A stretch of DNA of 38,411 bases from Pseudoalteromonas ostreae (GTDB lineage Bacteria; Pseudomonadota; Gammaproteobacteria; Enterobacterales; Alteromonadaceae): assembly GCF_018069805.1 (NCBI RefSeq), contig NZ_JAGPYN010000033.1, forward strand, positions 1 to 38,411. Direction: 5' to 3'. Positions 25,489 through 34,153 of this stretch are shown piece after piece. Below the pieces are notes generated by a model. It was not told the DNA's origin and did no database searches. It saw only the letters and a list, made by a program, of their open reading frames with translations. Position numbers and translations under genes: made by a program. Each line of letters starts with the position of its first letter. Positions within the stretch are counted from its first letter, which is position 1.

Positions 25489-25734
25489 TTACTTATAAAA
25501 CGCTTCGACTGTGCCTTTTACTTTCATAAGTAATGGCTGGCCGCGACGGTCTAGTGCTTTAGGTGCGGCTACTTTGATCCAACCTTCGCTGATGCAGTAT
25601 TCTTCAACGTCAAAACGCTCTTTGCCATTAAGTGTAATGCCGATTTCATGCTCGAATACTTCTTCTACATAAAATTTGCTGCGTGGGTTGATCGAAAGTT
25701 GGTCTGGTAATTCTGGTTTATTTGTATCAGTCAT
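25489..25734 (-). CDS. DUF3297 family protein
   Basis: 81 residues, soluble, starting MTDTNKPELPDQLSINPRSK and carrying HEIGITLNGKERFDVEEYC and the end VKGTVEAFY, as in the DUF3297 family of proteobacteria. The family has no assigned function. It ends at a strong terminator shared with folE2 and appears monocistronic. The 220 bases upstream to 25954 have no convincing gene. Confidence 0.82.
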   Translation of the reverse strand: MTDTNKPELPDQLSINPRSKFYVEEVFEHEIGITLNGKERFDVEEYCISEGWIKVAAPKALDRRGQPLLMKVKGTVEAFYK

Positions 25735-25954
25735 AATTGTGGATCTGCATTGAATAGATTGTGCGCCATTGTAGGCAATACAGGCCTTAGGCTCAATATA
25801 CAGATCGAAATAAATGAGCTGGCACCAACTTAATTATAACTACGAATTTAATCGCGATTGGTCACTATTATTTGGGGGAAACTATCGTACTGCTATGTTA
25901 ACAGGCTTTCGTCTGATGCTGAATTTCCTATGCTTACTCGTCACACCGCTTAAT

Positions 25955-27265
25955 TTAAATTTTACTGACAAAGTCTTCATTAATAACTCTAACTTCGCGT
26001 TGTGGGAATGGTATGGCGATATTATGGGCTTTGAGGGTTTCTAAAATAATTAGCAGCAAGTCGCCACCTACGCGATTTTTACCATCATCAATTCCCTGCA
26101 TCCAAAATTCCACAAACATATTGATGCCATTATCGCCAAAGCTATCTATTTCACAGTCAGGGCGCTCTTCAAATGGTATTTCAGGGCCGCTAATAACTTG
26201 CGGGTGCTCGGCAACAGCTTGTTTAATTATTTCTACCATAGCTCTGACATCAGTGGCATATGCCACACTAAAGTCGACACGGTAACGCTGTTTCGGGTCT
26301 TTGTGAGTCCAATTGGTCAGCAGTGATGAAATAAAGGTTTCGTTAGGAACAAGTATATCTTTGCCGTCATAAGTTTCTAAAATGGCATGGCGCATTTTAA
26401 ACTCTCGAACAAAGCCACTTTTGCCGTTTTCTAACTCAACAAAGTCACCAATGGTGAGTGACTTATCGAGTAAAATAATGATGCCAGAAATAAAGTTGGA
26501 GGCGATTGATTGCAACCCTAAACCAAGGCCAACACCTAGCGCACCACCAAACACAGCAAGGGCGGTGAGGTTAACACCCATAATGTTAAGCAGTAATAAC
26601 GCGATGACACAAAATAAGCCAACTTCAAAGAGTTTGGTAAAGACTTCGCGGGTGCTGATATCCAGCGTTTGCTGATTACGAATAATAACTTTACCAACAT
26701 TACTGGAAGCGCGACCTAACCAAAATAAAATAGCGCCAAAAAACAATACCCGAGTTAGCCCATATAAACTGACTTGAATATTGCCTAAATTAATGGAAAC
26801 CGCTTCAAGGGTTTTTATAAATGCAGGTAAAAAGCCCAGTAAGTGCAGCAGCAGAACGGGCAGGCCAACTAACTTAAATAGTGCCGACATAAATGGACTG
26901 CTAACAAACTCTTTAATAATTGAGTAAGCAAACAGCAATATGGCAATGTTGAGTGCGGTATTCATTAACCACACTTGCAAGTCTACAGTGATACCAATTG
27001 CGGTAAATATCTGCAATAAAATGATTGCCACTAACGGGTAAACGACATTACTGAGTCGAAACAGCATTATATTTATTGGGTGATCGGACGCCACTTTAGT
27101 ATGTTTATCAACACGCTTTCTAACAGTTTTTGAATAAATCCAGTAGGCGGCAGTATAGCTGGTGATAATCACTAGCAATTGCAAATACGTCGCTTGTTGG
27201 CTAAGCATTGATTGGATTAATAACCAAACAGACTCAAATTGTTTGGAAAAAAACTCACTATCCAT
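25955..27265 (-). CDS. MscS-family mechanosensitive channel
   Basis: 436 residues, with about five N-terminal hydrophobic segments before the conserved pore helix (ALAVFGGALGVGLGLGLQSI, near residue 240) and the MscS beta-domain (LTIGDFVELENGKSGFVREF). The cytoplasmic part ends in IPFPQREVRV, a typical MscS C-terminus. These channels open when membrane tension rises in hypo-osmotic shock, which suits a marine organism. Transcribed alone. The 271 bases between its start and the next gene show no further gene. Confidence 0.92.
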   Translation of the reverse strand: MDSEFFSKQFESVWLLIQSMLSQQATYLQLLVIITSYTAAYWIYSKTVRKRVDKHTKVASDHPINIMLFRLSNVVYPLVAIILLQIFTAIGITVDLQVWLMNTALNIAILLFAYSIIKEFVSSPFMSALFKLVGLPVLLLHLLGFLPAFIKTLEAVSINLGNIQVSLYGLTRVLFFGAILFWLGRASSNVGKVIIRNQQTLDISTREVFTKLFEVGLFCVIALLLLNIMGVNLTALAVFGGALGVGLGLGLQSIASNFISGIIILLDKSLTIGDFVELENGKSGFVREFKMRHAILETYDGKDILVPNETFISSLLTNWTHKDPKQRYRVDFSVAYATDVRAMVEIIKQAVAEHPQVISGPEIPFEERPDCEIDSFGDNGINMFVEFWMQGIDDGKNRVGGDLLLIILETLKAHNIAIPFPQREVRVINEDFVSKI

Positions 27266-27536
27266 AATAAATACTTTTTCGATTAAGTTAGATGCTTACT
27301 ATGGCTTATAAGTCTGAAAATTTACAGAATTATTCACTATTGTTGGTTATTTGTAAAAGTGAGGCTTGTTAACTAAAATTTTGTTTGATAAGAAATATAC
27401 GATGGCGAAGATATTTTTTAATGGACTTAAGTGTTTTGCTTGTTGCCTGTAGTGAGGCTGCGCCTAAAACACATGATTTTGAAAATTCACAAAGTCAATT
27501 TATAGCTTTCTGCGCATATAGCTGACTAGTTGTTTG

Positions 27537-27953
27537 TTAGGCTATGATACTCAGTAATACCCCTGGATCGCTAATGTTGGCTTCTTTCATGGCATCGCTA
27601 ATGGCTTGCATTAGCGTAATAACCTGCTTTTCAAGCTCCATCACCATTTTGCTTTGTATTTCAATTTGCTGTTGCATAGCATCACTTTGATTATCTTTAT
27701 GTTGTTTTAGCTCAGCGAGTCGTTCTTTAGCGAGCTCGAGCTGCTCTTTTAGCTTTTTTAATTGTTCAATCATTCTTTTTATATGAGCTGGAGCATTCGG
27801 CACTTCTTCTGTGGCTAGATGCTTTTCTTCACGTCCAGCAAGCTTATCTTGTTCAGTTTTCGAAAGGCGATAATGAGTTGCAGTGTCAGTCTTGCTGTAG
27901 CTTGAGTGCTCGGTGTTAATGCTGTGTGATGGTTGGCTTGTATTGATATTCAT
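27537..27953 (-). CDS. Orphan coiled-coil protein
   Basis: 138 residues, not recognised. The N-terminal 50 residues are Ser/Thr/His rich and probably disordered. Residues about 55-120 form a long charged coiled coil with heptads (LKKLKEQLELAKERLAELKQ, KMVMELEKQVITLMQAISDA). It has no signal peptide or membrane segment. The start region (MNINTSQPSHSIN) resembles in style the orphan at 5972. No clear operon partner. Confidence 0.65.
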   Translation of the reverse strand: MNINTSQPSHSINTEHSSYSKTDTATHYRLSKTEQDKLAGREEKHLATEEVPNAPAHIKRMIEQLKKLKEQLELAKERLAELKQHKDNQSDAMQQQIEIQSKMVMELEKQVITLMQAISDAMKEANISDPGVLLSIIA

Positions 27954-28078
27954 GCTTAGTTAGTTGGGATGATAGGTATGTGTATTACTATCGGCTTGGG
28001 TGCTGAATTCTTTAGCAAGCGGGATAAAATGGGGGGCGTTTTTGTGATGCTTGAGGTGGAGAAAAATTAACGGAGGCA

Positions 28079-28522
28079 TTATAACGCCAGTATTTCATCG
28101 CAATTACTTGGCGACCAAGCTTTAGCTGCCGCTTGTTGCTGTGATAGCCAAATAAAATCAGTGTGCTCATTCGGATCTAAAGTGATGGCAATACCATCGG
28201 GTACGCAAATACTAAAAACATACTCAGTATTAATTAACGCATTGGCTTGATAGCGGTGTCGCCATGACTCTCTAATGGTATATTGATTGGTTTTTTGGTG
28301 ATCGCGTATTGTTAAACCCAGCGCGCGGGCATCTATCCCTGTTTCTTCTAATAGCTCTCGATACGCTGTTGCTATAGGCGTTTCGCCTTCATCAATCCCG
28401 CCAGTGACTGATTGCCAAAAGTTAGCATCATCGGTACGTTGGATCAGTAAACAGTCTTTATTTTTTTTATAAATAACAACCAGTACAGAGAAGGGTTTAC
28501 GAAGTGGTTGGTTATTTAACAA
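28079..28522 (-). CDS. nudB: NudB, dihydroneopterin triphosphate diphosphatase
   Basis: 147 residues with a complete Nudix box (GGIDEGETPIATAYRELLEE then TG) near residues 41-63, and the NudB-like opening RKPFSVLVVIYKKN. NudB removes pyrophosphate from dihydroneopterin triphosphate in folate synthesis, the step after FolE/FolE2, and hydrolyses dATP in vitro. Length is right for E. coli NudB. It is not next to other folate genes here apart from the more distant folE2. Confidence 0.88.
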   Translation of the reverse strand: MLNNQPLRKPFSVLVVIYKKNKDCLLIQRTDDANFWQSVTGGIDEGETPIATAYRELLEETGIDARALGLTIRDHQKTNQYTIRESWRHRYQANALINTEYVFSICVPDGIAITLDPNEHTDFIWLSQQQAAAKAWSPSNCDEILAL

Positions 28523-28644
28523 AATAGAGCCTTAAATAGCGTTTGTTGAATCAGTTTACCTAACTACGAAATGTTTAACTAGCCAGATCCCTAAACGATT
28601 ACCACAAAAAGCAATCGGCAAGCTGGCAAGTGCTATTGAGTGAT

Positions 28645-28740
28645 TCAGATCACTTGTTTTAGATCTTTAGTAGGTTGGCGTACAGCTACACCATCAACGG
28701 TGATCATCGCGCCAAAATCTTTAAGTGTGAAAATATTCAT
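28645..28740 (-). CDS. Possible 31-residue small ORF or gene remnant
   Basis: ATG 28740 to TGA 28645 encodes a peptide starting MNIFTLKDFGAMITVDGVAV and ending ...TKDLKQVI. The composition looks protein-like, but the ribosome site is weak and no family was recognised. It may be a true small protein or the remains of a longer gene. Confidence 0.3.
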   Translation of the reverse strand: MNIFTLKDFGAMITVDGVAVRQPTKDLKQVI

Positions 28741-28824
28741 ACTATAAAGTTCTATTGTTGATTAACTATGCCGTGTTTTGCGATGAATTTAGTTTATGTT
28801 CATTTTAAGAGGATGAATATTAGT

Positions 28825-28854
28825 TATTTTAACGTATATTATTTTAACATATAT
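28825..28854. repeat. Two 15-bp AT-rich direct repeats
   Basis: TATTTTAACGTATAT (28825-28839) is followed directly by TATTTTAACATATAT (28840-28854) and a partial third unit. They lie 38-68 bases before the PliG-like start, so they may contain the promoter or a binding site. Confidence 0.7.
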
Positions 28855-28892
28855 TATTTCACTTAGTAGAGTGTACTTTGTAAGGGGCTAAA

Positions 28893-29429
28893 ATGAACAG
28901 TAAGTTGTTTTATAAAATCATACTGATAACTCTGGCTGTGATGGCTCAACCGATTAAGGCTGAGCAACATCAAGTCGTGTTTGATTCGCAATCAAGTACT
29001 CTGCTCGTGGAATTTGAGCAGCAGATCACGGGTAATGAGTTTAACGATTATTTAGTAAGCGGTAATACTGGTGACATTCTCAATGTGACTCTCACGCCTT
29101 CAAATTTAAGCAATAACTTTAATATTTTCCCTGTAGATAGTAGTGACGCTGTATTTATTGGCTCAATTGAAGGGCATTATGCAAAGTATCAACTTGGTAA
29201 AGATGGTGATTATATTGTGCGAGTTTACTTAATGCGTAATGCGGCTCGGCGTGATGAAACAAGTAGTTACAAGCTCACCATTATAAAACATGTGGATGAC
29301 AATATACCCGCAAAAACCATGCACCCAAGCTGGGATAGTGATGGTGATGGGGTAAATGATTGTGAGAATGATGGCAGTTGTGACCACACTATAGATTACA
29401 GCAAAGCGCGGCCACAAAAGAATCAGTAA
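28893..29429 (+). CDS. Secreted PliG-like inhibitor of g-type lysozyme
   Basis: 178 residues with a signal peptide ending about residue 23 (MAQPIKA-EQ). The mature part follows PliG: a beta-sandwich with SGNTGDILNVTLTPSNLSNN, IFPVDSSDAVFIGS, DGDYIVRVYLMRNAARRDET and SSYKLTI. PliG proteins bind and block goose-type lysozymes in the periplasm, protecting peptidoglycan from animal lysozyme. The tail adds a thrombospondin-3-type calcium motif, DSDGDGVNDCENDGSCD, which plain PliG lacks. Its stop meets the stop of the convergent lipoprotein gene with no gap. Assignment rests on motifs recalled, not on a search. Confidence 0.62.
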   Translation: MNSKLFYKIILITLAVMAQPIKAEQHQVVFDSQSSTLLVEFEQQITGNEFNDYLVSGNTGDILNVTLTPSNLSNNFNIFPVDSSDAVFIGSIEGHYAKYQLGKDGDYIVRVYLMRNAARRDETSSYKLTIIKHVDDNIPAKTMHPSWDSDGDGVNDCENDGSCDHTIDYSKARPQKNQ

Positions 29430-30320
29430 TTAGTCTAGCTTTACCGGGCCATTGATATTGTCGATGCTCAAATCACCAGAGCCATCGTCAATAATGGTTA
29501 AGCCTTTGGCGTGATTAACACGAATACTGCCAGAGCCATCCTCAATAGTGACTAGGCCATTTACATGTTCAACATAAATATCACCTGATTCATCTTCAAT
29601 GTTGATATAACTGCCTAACTTTTTAGCAGAGATACTGCCGGAATTATCGTCAATATCTACGCTGCCAGTGATATTGGTAAGGATTATATCACCGGAGTCA
29701 TCTTCAATAGTCACATTGCCAGCAATGTTACGCGCAGTAATACCGCCAGAGTCATCACTGATCTCGACATTTCCAGTAATATTTTGCAGGTCTATATCGC
29801 CGGAGTCGTCATCAATAGTGACGTGATGACCTTGATCAATACGAATGCTCCCTGAGTCATCATCGATATTAATATTACCTTGCACACCAGCAATATTGAT
29901 ATCACCGGAATCATCATCAATATCTAAATTAAATGAACTTGGCACAGTAATAATTAAATCAATACTAGGTGAATTGCCTTGGTACACCACCATACCTGAT
30001 GGGTTATAGTTTTTGGCGACTAATATTGCTTTGTCGCCTTTTTGTTCAAGAGTTAGCGTATAAGGGTCATCATTTTTTGCTGAATAAATCGTTGCATCTA
30101 CAGTGATTTCAGTTGCAGTGTTTGAGCCAATGACTTTAAGCGAGCCGGCTTCAGCCTCAATATCGAGTTGTTGTAATTGTGCGGCTGATATTGAGCGTTG
30201 CTGCTGTTGCTGCATATTGGCTGATGAGGTTGAGACATGCACAATACAGCCACTGAGTAGTAGTAAGCTGGTGGCGATAGGTAGTGATTTAGTTAGTAAA
30301 GACAGAGATTTATTTGTCAT
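29430..30320 (-). CDS. DUF4097-like lipoprotein with nine beta-solenoid repeats
   Basis: 296 residues from ATG 30320 (MTNKSLSLLTKS); the longer 30383 start lacks sense. Lipobox LLSGC with cysteine 25. After a Q-rich linker and a DUF4097-type domain (LDIEAEAGSLKVIGSNTATE) come nine repeats of about 18 residues, from DDDSGDINI at about residue 137 to the end. Each has an acidic SG turn and an I-x-N/G-x-V strand pair. The turn alternates SGD with SGS or SGG in every second repeat, implying a two-rung unit. It is probably a right-handed solenoid on the cell envelope; the function is unknown. Acidic turns could bind Ca2+. Confidence 0.78.
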   Translation of the reverse strand: MTNKSLSLLTKSLPIATSLLLLSGCIVHVSTSSANMQQQQQRSISAAQLQQLDIEAEAGSLKVIGSNTATEITVDATIYSAKNDDPYTLTLEQKGDKAILVAKNYNPSGMVVYQGNSPSIDLIITVPSSFNLDIDDDSGDINIAGVQGNINIDDDSGSIRIDQGHHVTIDDDSGDIDLQNITGNVEISDDSGGITARNIAGNVTIEDDSGDIILTNITGSVDIDDNSGSISAKKLGSYINIEDESGDIYVEHVNGLVTIEDGSGSIRVNHAKGLTIIDDGSGDLSIDNINGPVKLD

Positions 30321-30477
30321 TTTAGCGCACTCGTTTTTAGTTAGACATTCCATATACGCTAGTAATAGCAAAAACGAAGCCAAAATTTAAGTGTTTGTTT
30401 TATATTTGGTTTTATTTTGTTGATAAAACTTACTGACTATAAAGTAGTGTATCGCGCTAACGAGTAGTGAAAATGAA

Positions 30478-30501
30478 AGTGGTTAGCAAGCGCTAACCAC
30501 T
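30478..30501 (-). terminator. Terminator of the PepSY-DUF2271-DUF4198 operon
   Basis: AGTGGTTAGC (30478-30487) pairs with GCTAACCACT (30492-30501) around a four-base loop, 15 bases after the DUF4198 stop on the minus strand. A T-rich tail follows on that strand. Confidence 0.78.
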
Positions 30502-30515
30502 CGGTTATAAGTTAA

Positions 30516-31358
30516 TTACTCTGGCGCTACATCTAAGGTAGTAAATAATGAATAACGTACGCTATCGATACCTTTTTCAGTTGAACCTTCGCTCACACTT
30601 GCTTCAATCAGGTATAGTCCAGGGTGTTGCCATGTGTTAGTGAAAAAGCCGTTTTTATCTGTGGTTACTTTAACTTCGCCACGTTCGTTACGATAACGTG
30701 TATCACCTTTTAAGATGGCAAGTTCTATGTTGGCAGCAGGTTTACCGTCTTTTAATAACTGAAAACGCGCCTCTTCTCCAACAAATAAATCATTAGGATG
30801 AGTCGGGCCGCTTATCTCTAAGCCTTGACCAAGAAGTGCCGGCTTAGACGTACCATTACGACTCACGAATGTATCAACTGTAGAGAATGCTTTTGTGGTT
30901 TTAATATCAGTTGCGCCAACGGGAATATCTTTGCTGTCTTTAGGGCCAAATACGCGGCCGCGTTCGCCTTTGGCATCTTTATAAAAAGTCATGATGCGTG
31001 GCTCGCGCTTCATTGCGATGTGGTAAGTACCTTCACTTGCTAATTTTACTGCCGCTGAATTTTTACGTTGTAAAAAGTAGGCACGGATTTGGTCGCTAAC
31101 AGGTTTGCCGTCTGGGCCGATTGCTATGATCAGGTTATCATCATACTCAGCGCCTTTTTCTTTTGGGCGATAAGCTTTATCTGGGGCAAAAATTTCGTTA
31201 GAAATACTGGCGTCGATCATCACATAATGTGCTTTATCACCAGATAACGAAGTATGTGATGGCACTAACCATTGTGCATGTGCGTTTGCGTAACTTGATG
31301 TAAGTGCAGTGAAAGTAAGTGCGCCGATAAATGCGCTTTTAAGTAAATTGATTTTCAT
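30516..31358 (-). CDS. DUF4198 periplasmic protein
   Basis: 280 residues. Signal peptide ends near residue 26 (SYANA-HAQW). The N-terminal AHAQWLVPS and the later Ig-like segment (VTTDKNGFFTNTWQHPGLYL) are typical of DUF4198 (nickel/cobalt-transport-associated) proteins. The mature start with His-Ala-Gln could bind metal. It is the last gene of a three-gene run with DUF2271 and PepSY proteins, a set recurrent in iron-starvation regulons of marine gammaproteobacteria. Good AAGGAAAG ribosome site. Confidence 0.82.
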   Translation of the reverse strand: MKINLLKSAFIGALTFTALTSSYANAHAQWLVPSHTSLSGDKAHYVMIDASISNEIFAPDKAYRPKEKGAEYDDNLIIAIGPDGKPVSDQIRAYFLQRKNSAAVKLASEGTYHIAMKREPRIMTFYKDAKGERGRVFGPKDSKDIPVGATDIKTTKAFSTVDTFVSRNGTSKPALLGQGLEISGPTHPNDLFVGEEARFQLLKDGKPAANIELAILKGDTRYRNERGEVKVTTDKNGFFTNTWQHPGLYLIEASVSEGSTEKGIDSVRYSLFTTLDVAPE

Positions 31359-31394
31359 AGTCTTTCCTTATTTAAATTGTTTTAGCTGCTACAT

Positions 31395-31898
31395 TTACTG
31401 ACTTTTAATAGTGACGAAGCTCTGTGAAAATTCATTGGTGCCATCGATGGTGATCTTGCCGTCTTTATTTAGATCGAGTTCTACACGGGTGTAATCTCGA
31501 CCACCTTCTTCACGGACTACTTCTAAATTAAGTAAGTATTTGCCCGCAGCGACGGCATTGCCTTCTAAATCTTTTCCATCCCAATTAATGGTGTAGCTAC
31601 CAGGGCGTTTGGTGGCACCCGTTACACCATCAAAATTGGCGCTGCTTTTACCAGCTTTACGCCACCATTGGCGTAAGTCTTTAAACCATTCTGCTTTTTC
31701 AACCCATAAGGCAACCGTGGTTACATGCTTACGCTCTGGGGTTTCTAGCCAAACCGCGACATAAGGTCGATGGTAAGGTTGTACGTCTAGATCAGGTAGG
31801 GTTAGTTCTATTTCAAGTTCAGCGGCTTTTGCGTTAGGTTGAAATAAAGCCGCTGTAAATAAAACAACAGCACTAATTAAGGTATTAAGTTTTAGCAT
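31395..31898 (-). CDS. DUF2271 periplasmic protein
   Basis: 167 residues from ATG 31898, which shares a base with the stop of the PepSY gene (TAATG). Signal peptide to about residue 25 (FQPNAKA). The mature part has RPYVAVWLETPERKHVTTVA and WFKDLRQWWRKAG, then FDGVTGATKRPGSYTINWDG and LEVVREEGGRDYTRVELD, which is DUF2271. Function unknown; the family is coupled to PepSY and DUF4198 proteins in iron-related operons, so it may assist flavin or iron transfer in the periplasm. Confidence 0.83.
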   Translation of the reverse strand: MLKLNTLISAVVLFTAALFQPNAKAAELEIELTLPDLDVQPYHRPYVAVWLETPERKHVTTVALWVEKAEWFKDLRQWWRKAGKSSANFDGVTGATKRPGSYTINWDGKDLEGNAVAAGKYLLNLEVVREEGGRDYTRVELDLNKDGKITIDGTNEFSQSFVTIKSQ

Positions 31899-32530
31899 TA
31901 AGACACTCCTTTTAGTTGCGGAACCCAGCATAAATAAATGACTGCTGGTGTTGCGACCCCAAGCACTGTTAGCCATATTCCTGCTAAGCGTTTTTTTCTA
32001 TTTTGAAATAAAATAATCATTCCGGTGATTGCAAAAAAAATCATTAACACGGCTGAAATATCAATCACCCAGCTCCATGCTTCACCGCTATGACGGCCTT
32101 TATGTAAATCGCCAATTAAGCTTAAAAAGCCGCCGGTTTGGTATTCGAGATTCAGTTCGCCACTAATGAAATCAAGCTCTGCGAAGGCAAAACCTGCAGG
32201 TAGTGGGTAGTCGAGCATCACGAGAGCATCTTCTTTTTCCCAGTCGATACTTTTTACTTTAGTTAAGCCGTGTTCAGTTGCTAGGTAGGCTTCTATTTGT
32301 GGGTATAAAGAGGGGAGCATGTCTCGATTTTCTGTCGCGTGTGTTATTAGCTCCGCAGGTAGTTTCACGGTCAGCATGCCATCACTTTTATCGCCCTCAA
32401 GCCAATTTACATGGTTAAGAACAATGCCGCTAACGCAAAATAGGATCAGTAAAAACAGCAATGCTGTTGATAAGTAAATATGTAATGCACGGCTGGTGCT
32501 ATATAAAGTTCGTTTATTTATTAACGGCAT
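31898..32530 (-). CDS. PepSY-domain membrane protein
   Basis: 210 residues from ATG 32530 (MPLINKRTLY); an in-frame TTG 32551 lies inside the Fur-box-like site and is less likely. There is a helix near residues 20-42 (STALLFLLILFCVSGIVLNH), a periplasmic PepSY section, GDLHKGRHSGEAW with conserved histidines, and two more helices at the end. It is smaller than the 540-560-residue PepSY proteins at 12682 and 15044. Expected role: electron or metal handling in iron uptake. Confidence 0.83.
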   Translation of the reverse strand: MPLINKRTLYSTSRALHIYLSTALLFLLILFCVSGIVLNHVNWLEGDKSDGMLTVKLPAELITHATENRDMLPSLYPQIEAYLATEHGLTKVKSIDWEKEDALVMLDYPLPAGFAFAELDFISGELNLEYQTGGFLSLIGDLHKGRHSGEAWSWVIDISAVLMIFFAITGMIILFQNRKKRLAGIWLTVLGVATPAVIYLCWVPQLKGVS

Positions 32531-32548
32531 AAATAATGTAGTTGCTTG

Positions 32549-32573
32549 CAATAATTATCATATGGTAATCATT
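32549..32573 (-). promoter_or_regulatory. Fur-box-like site before the PepSY operon
   Basis: Read on the minus strand: ATGATTACCATATGATAATT then ATTGC. The part TGATAATTATTGC matches 11 of 13 bases of the Fur consensus TGATAATCATTATC region by eye. It lies 20-45 bases before the start ATG, where repressor binding would block transcription. It shares the core TTGCA(A)ATAATTATCA with the site at 38011-38035. Confidence 0.6.
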
Positions 32574-32685
32574 TGCATTAGCTATAACAACGTTATTTAC
32601 GAACTTTACATTTATACAGTCCTGATGGGAATGTAACAGCTTGTACTCAGTTATTGCTAACAGAGTTGTGATTAATGAACTTATA

Positions 32686-32713
32686 AGGGGGCAAACTCTT
32701 AAACCAGCCCCCT
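32686..32713 (-). terminator. Hairpin after the porin gene
   Basis: AGGGGGC (32686-32692) pairs with GCCCCCT (32707-32713) around a 14-base loop, 23 bases after the porin stop. The stem is GC-rich, with only a weak T-tract on the minus strand. Confidence 0.55.
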
Positions 32714-32735
32714 AATTACAGGCAGATTTTAAATA

Positions 32736-34034
32736 TTAAAAGTAATAACCAATATTAATATTAAAGCGACGCTCTGTTTCATCACTATCGCCAGCGACAG
32801 AGCCGCCAACAAATGCTTGGTTTCTGGCATGCACTAAATCAAAGTAAGTAAACAAACCACCAGCGGCAACAGATACCCCGGTAACATTCATCCAGGTATC
32901 GGCAGTGTCATCAGACTTGTTATAAATCATACTGTAGTCATTATAAAATTGCAGGTTACTTACTGGGCCCCACTCAACAGGGACGCTGTAAGCGACATTA
33001 AAGCTGCTAGTGGTCGCATCGGCTGCGATTGAGTCATAAAACGCATAAGCTCCTACTGCAATGCGGTTGGTGTCATCAATGTTGTAGTCATATTCACCAT
33101 GTTGTAGCTGAATATTCCAGTTATTGATATTACTGTTTACATGCAGTGCCCATGCGTTGTAGCTTCCTGCGCGGTCTTGCCCGTCATGTAAGCCACCGGC
33201 TAAGCCAGAAATACCCACTTCTGTGGTCATTCCTTTGCCGTGTTCAAAGTAATAGGCGTAGCGGCCGGTAAAGGTATTATACTCACCAAGCCCTTTGCTC
33301 GGTTCGGCATAAATACCCTCGTCGACGGTGCGACTACCAACAATATCGTACGAATAGCGATGACTGCGATCTTCTACATAACCATCGACACCACCGAGTT
33401 CATCATTTTTGAAAAAGCCTAAATCGAGCTGCCAGTTATCAGCTACTTTACGTTTAAACATCACGCCTAAATCATGATCGTCTTCTAAACCAACATAATA
33501 GTTGGCACTAAAAAAATAATTATGGGAGTTATAAGGGTCATTTCCAAACGGTATTTTTGTGATACCGACCTGTACTTGCCAGTCGTCAGTAAGCTGATAG
33601 CCAGCCCATGCCGATTTTATCGCGGTCATGTAATCAAAAATACGGATTTCACCACCAATTAATACACCACCTATGTCGCCTGATACATCTAAACGGAAAA
33701 TATCAAAATCAAAATCGCCCCCTCGATTTTTATTACCGTCATCGTAAGAGGTGTGGCTGTAGTTGGTTCGAATTGCGCCCCCAAACTTCACCCCAGATAG
33801 GGCCGTTTCAGTACTGCCTTGTGCTTGCTTAGCAATAACGTCGTTTTGCTGTTTAAGCTGTTGGTTAACTTTTGCTTGTTTGGTTTTTTCAGCGGCTAGT
33901 TGCTGCTGTAGTTGCTGCATTTGTTGCTGCATTTGATTAAGTTGAGCTTGCATCGCTTCAATGTCAGAAGCGTATGAGGTGCTTGTTGTTGCGCCTAACA
34001 TAGTTGCGAAAGCTAACTTTGATAGTTTAAGCAT
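32736..34034 (-). CDS. Outer-membrane porin, phosphate-porin-like, with coiled-coil N-terminus
   Basis: 432 residues. Signal peptide (MLKLSKLAFATMLGATTSTS), then a Gln-rich coiled coil of about 50 residues (QLNQMQQQMQQLQQQLAAEK) that trimerises many marine porins. Then a 16-strand-type barrel with GVKFGGAIRTNYSHTS, FDIFRLDVSGDIGGVLIGGE and many aromatic strand ends, finishing NINIGYYF. It resembles the OprO/OprP (phosphate-selective) family, but the substrate cannot be deduced. It lies between the MarR gene and the PepSY operon with its own hairpin, so it is probably separate. Confidence 0.83.
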   Translation of the reverse strand: MLKLSKLAFATMLGATTSTSYASDIEAMQAQLNQMQQQMQQLQQQLAAEKTKQAKVNQQLKQQNDVIAKQAQGSTETALSGVKFGGAIRTNYSHTSYDDGNKNRGGDFDFDIFRLDVSGDIGGVLIGGEIRIFDYMTAIKSAWAGYQLTDDWQVQVGITKIPFGNDPYNSHNYFFSANYYVGLEDDHDLGVMFKRKVADNWQLDLGFFKNDELGGVDGYVEDRSHRYSYDIVGSRTVDEGIYAEPSKGLGEYNTFTGRYAYYFEHGKGMTTEVGISGLAGGLHDGQDRAGSYNAWALHVNSNINNWNIQLQHGEYDYNIDDTNRIAVGAYAFYDSIAADATTSSFNVAYSVPVEWGPVSNLQFYNDYSMIYNKSDDTADTWMNVTGVSVAAGGLFTYFDLVHARNQAFVGGSVAGDSDETERRFNINIGYYF

Positions 34035-34153
34035 GGTAAATCACTATTCTAAGTATGAGTATGTATAGGATAGACTAATTGTACCTTTAACCCAAGTTAA
34101 GCAGCCATGCGTTATTGGGTAATGATTTGTTTAATATAATCTTTATGAGCGAG

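Larger units (their letters stand above)
28523..28892. other. 370-bp intergenic region
   Basis: Between nudB and the PliG-like gene. It holds a possible 31-codon minus-strand ORF (28645-28740) and an AT-rich tandem repeat (28825-28854) in the promoter zone of the plus-strand gene. Nothing else was supported. Confidence 0.7.

Noticed and set aside
25814..26044. Plus-strand open frame between DUF3297 and the MscS gene
   Set aside because: It overlaps the end of the channel gene by 90 bases, has no ribosome site and no recognisable family.
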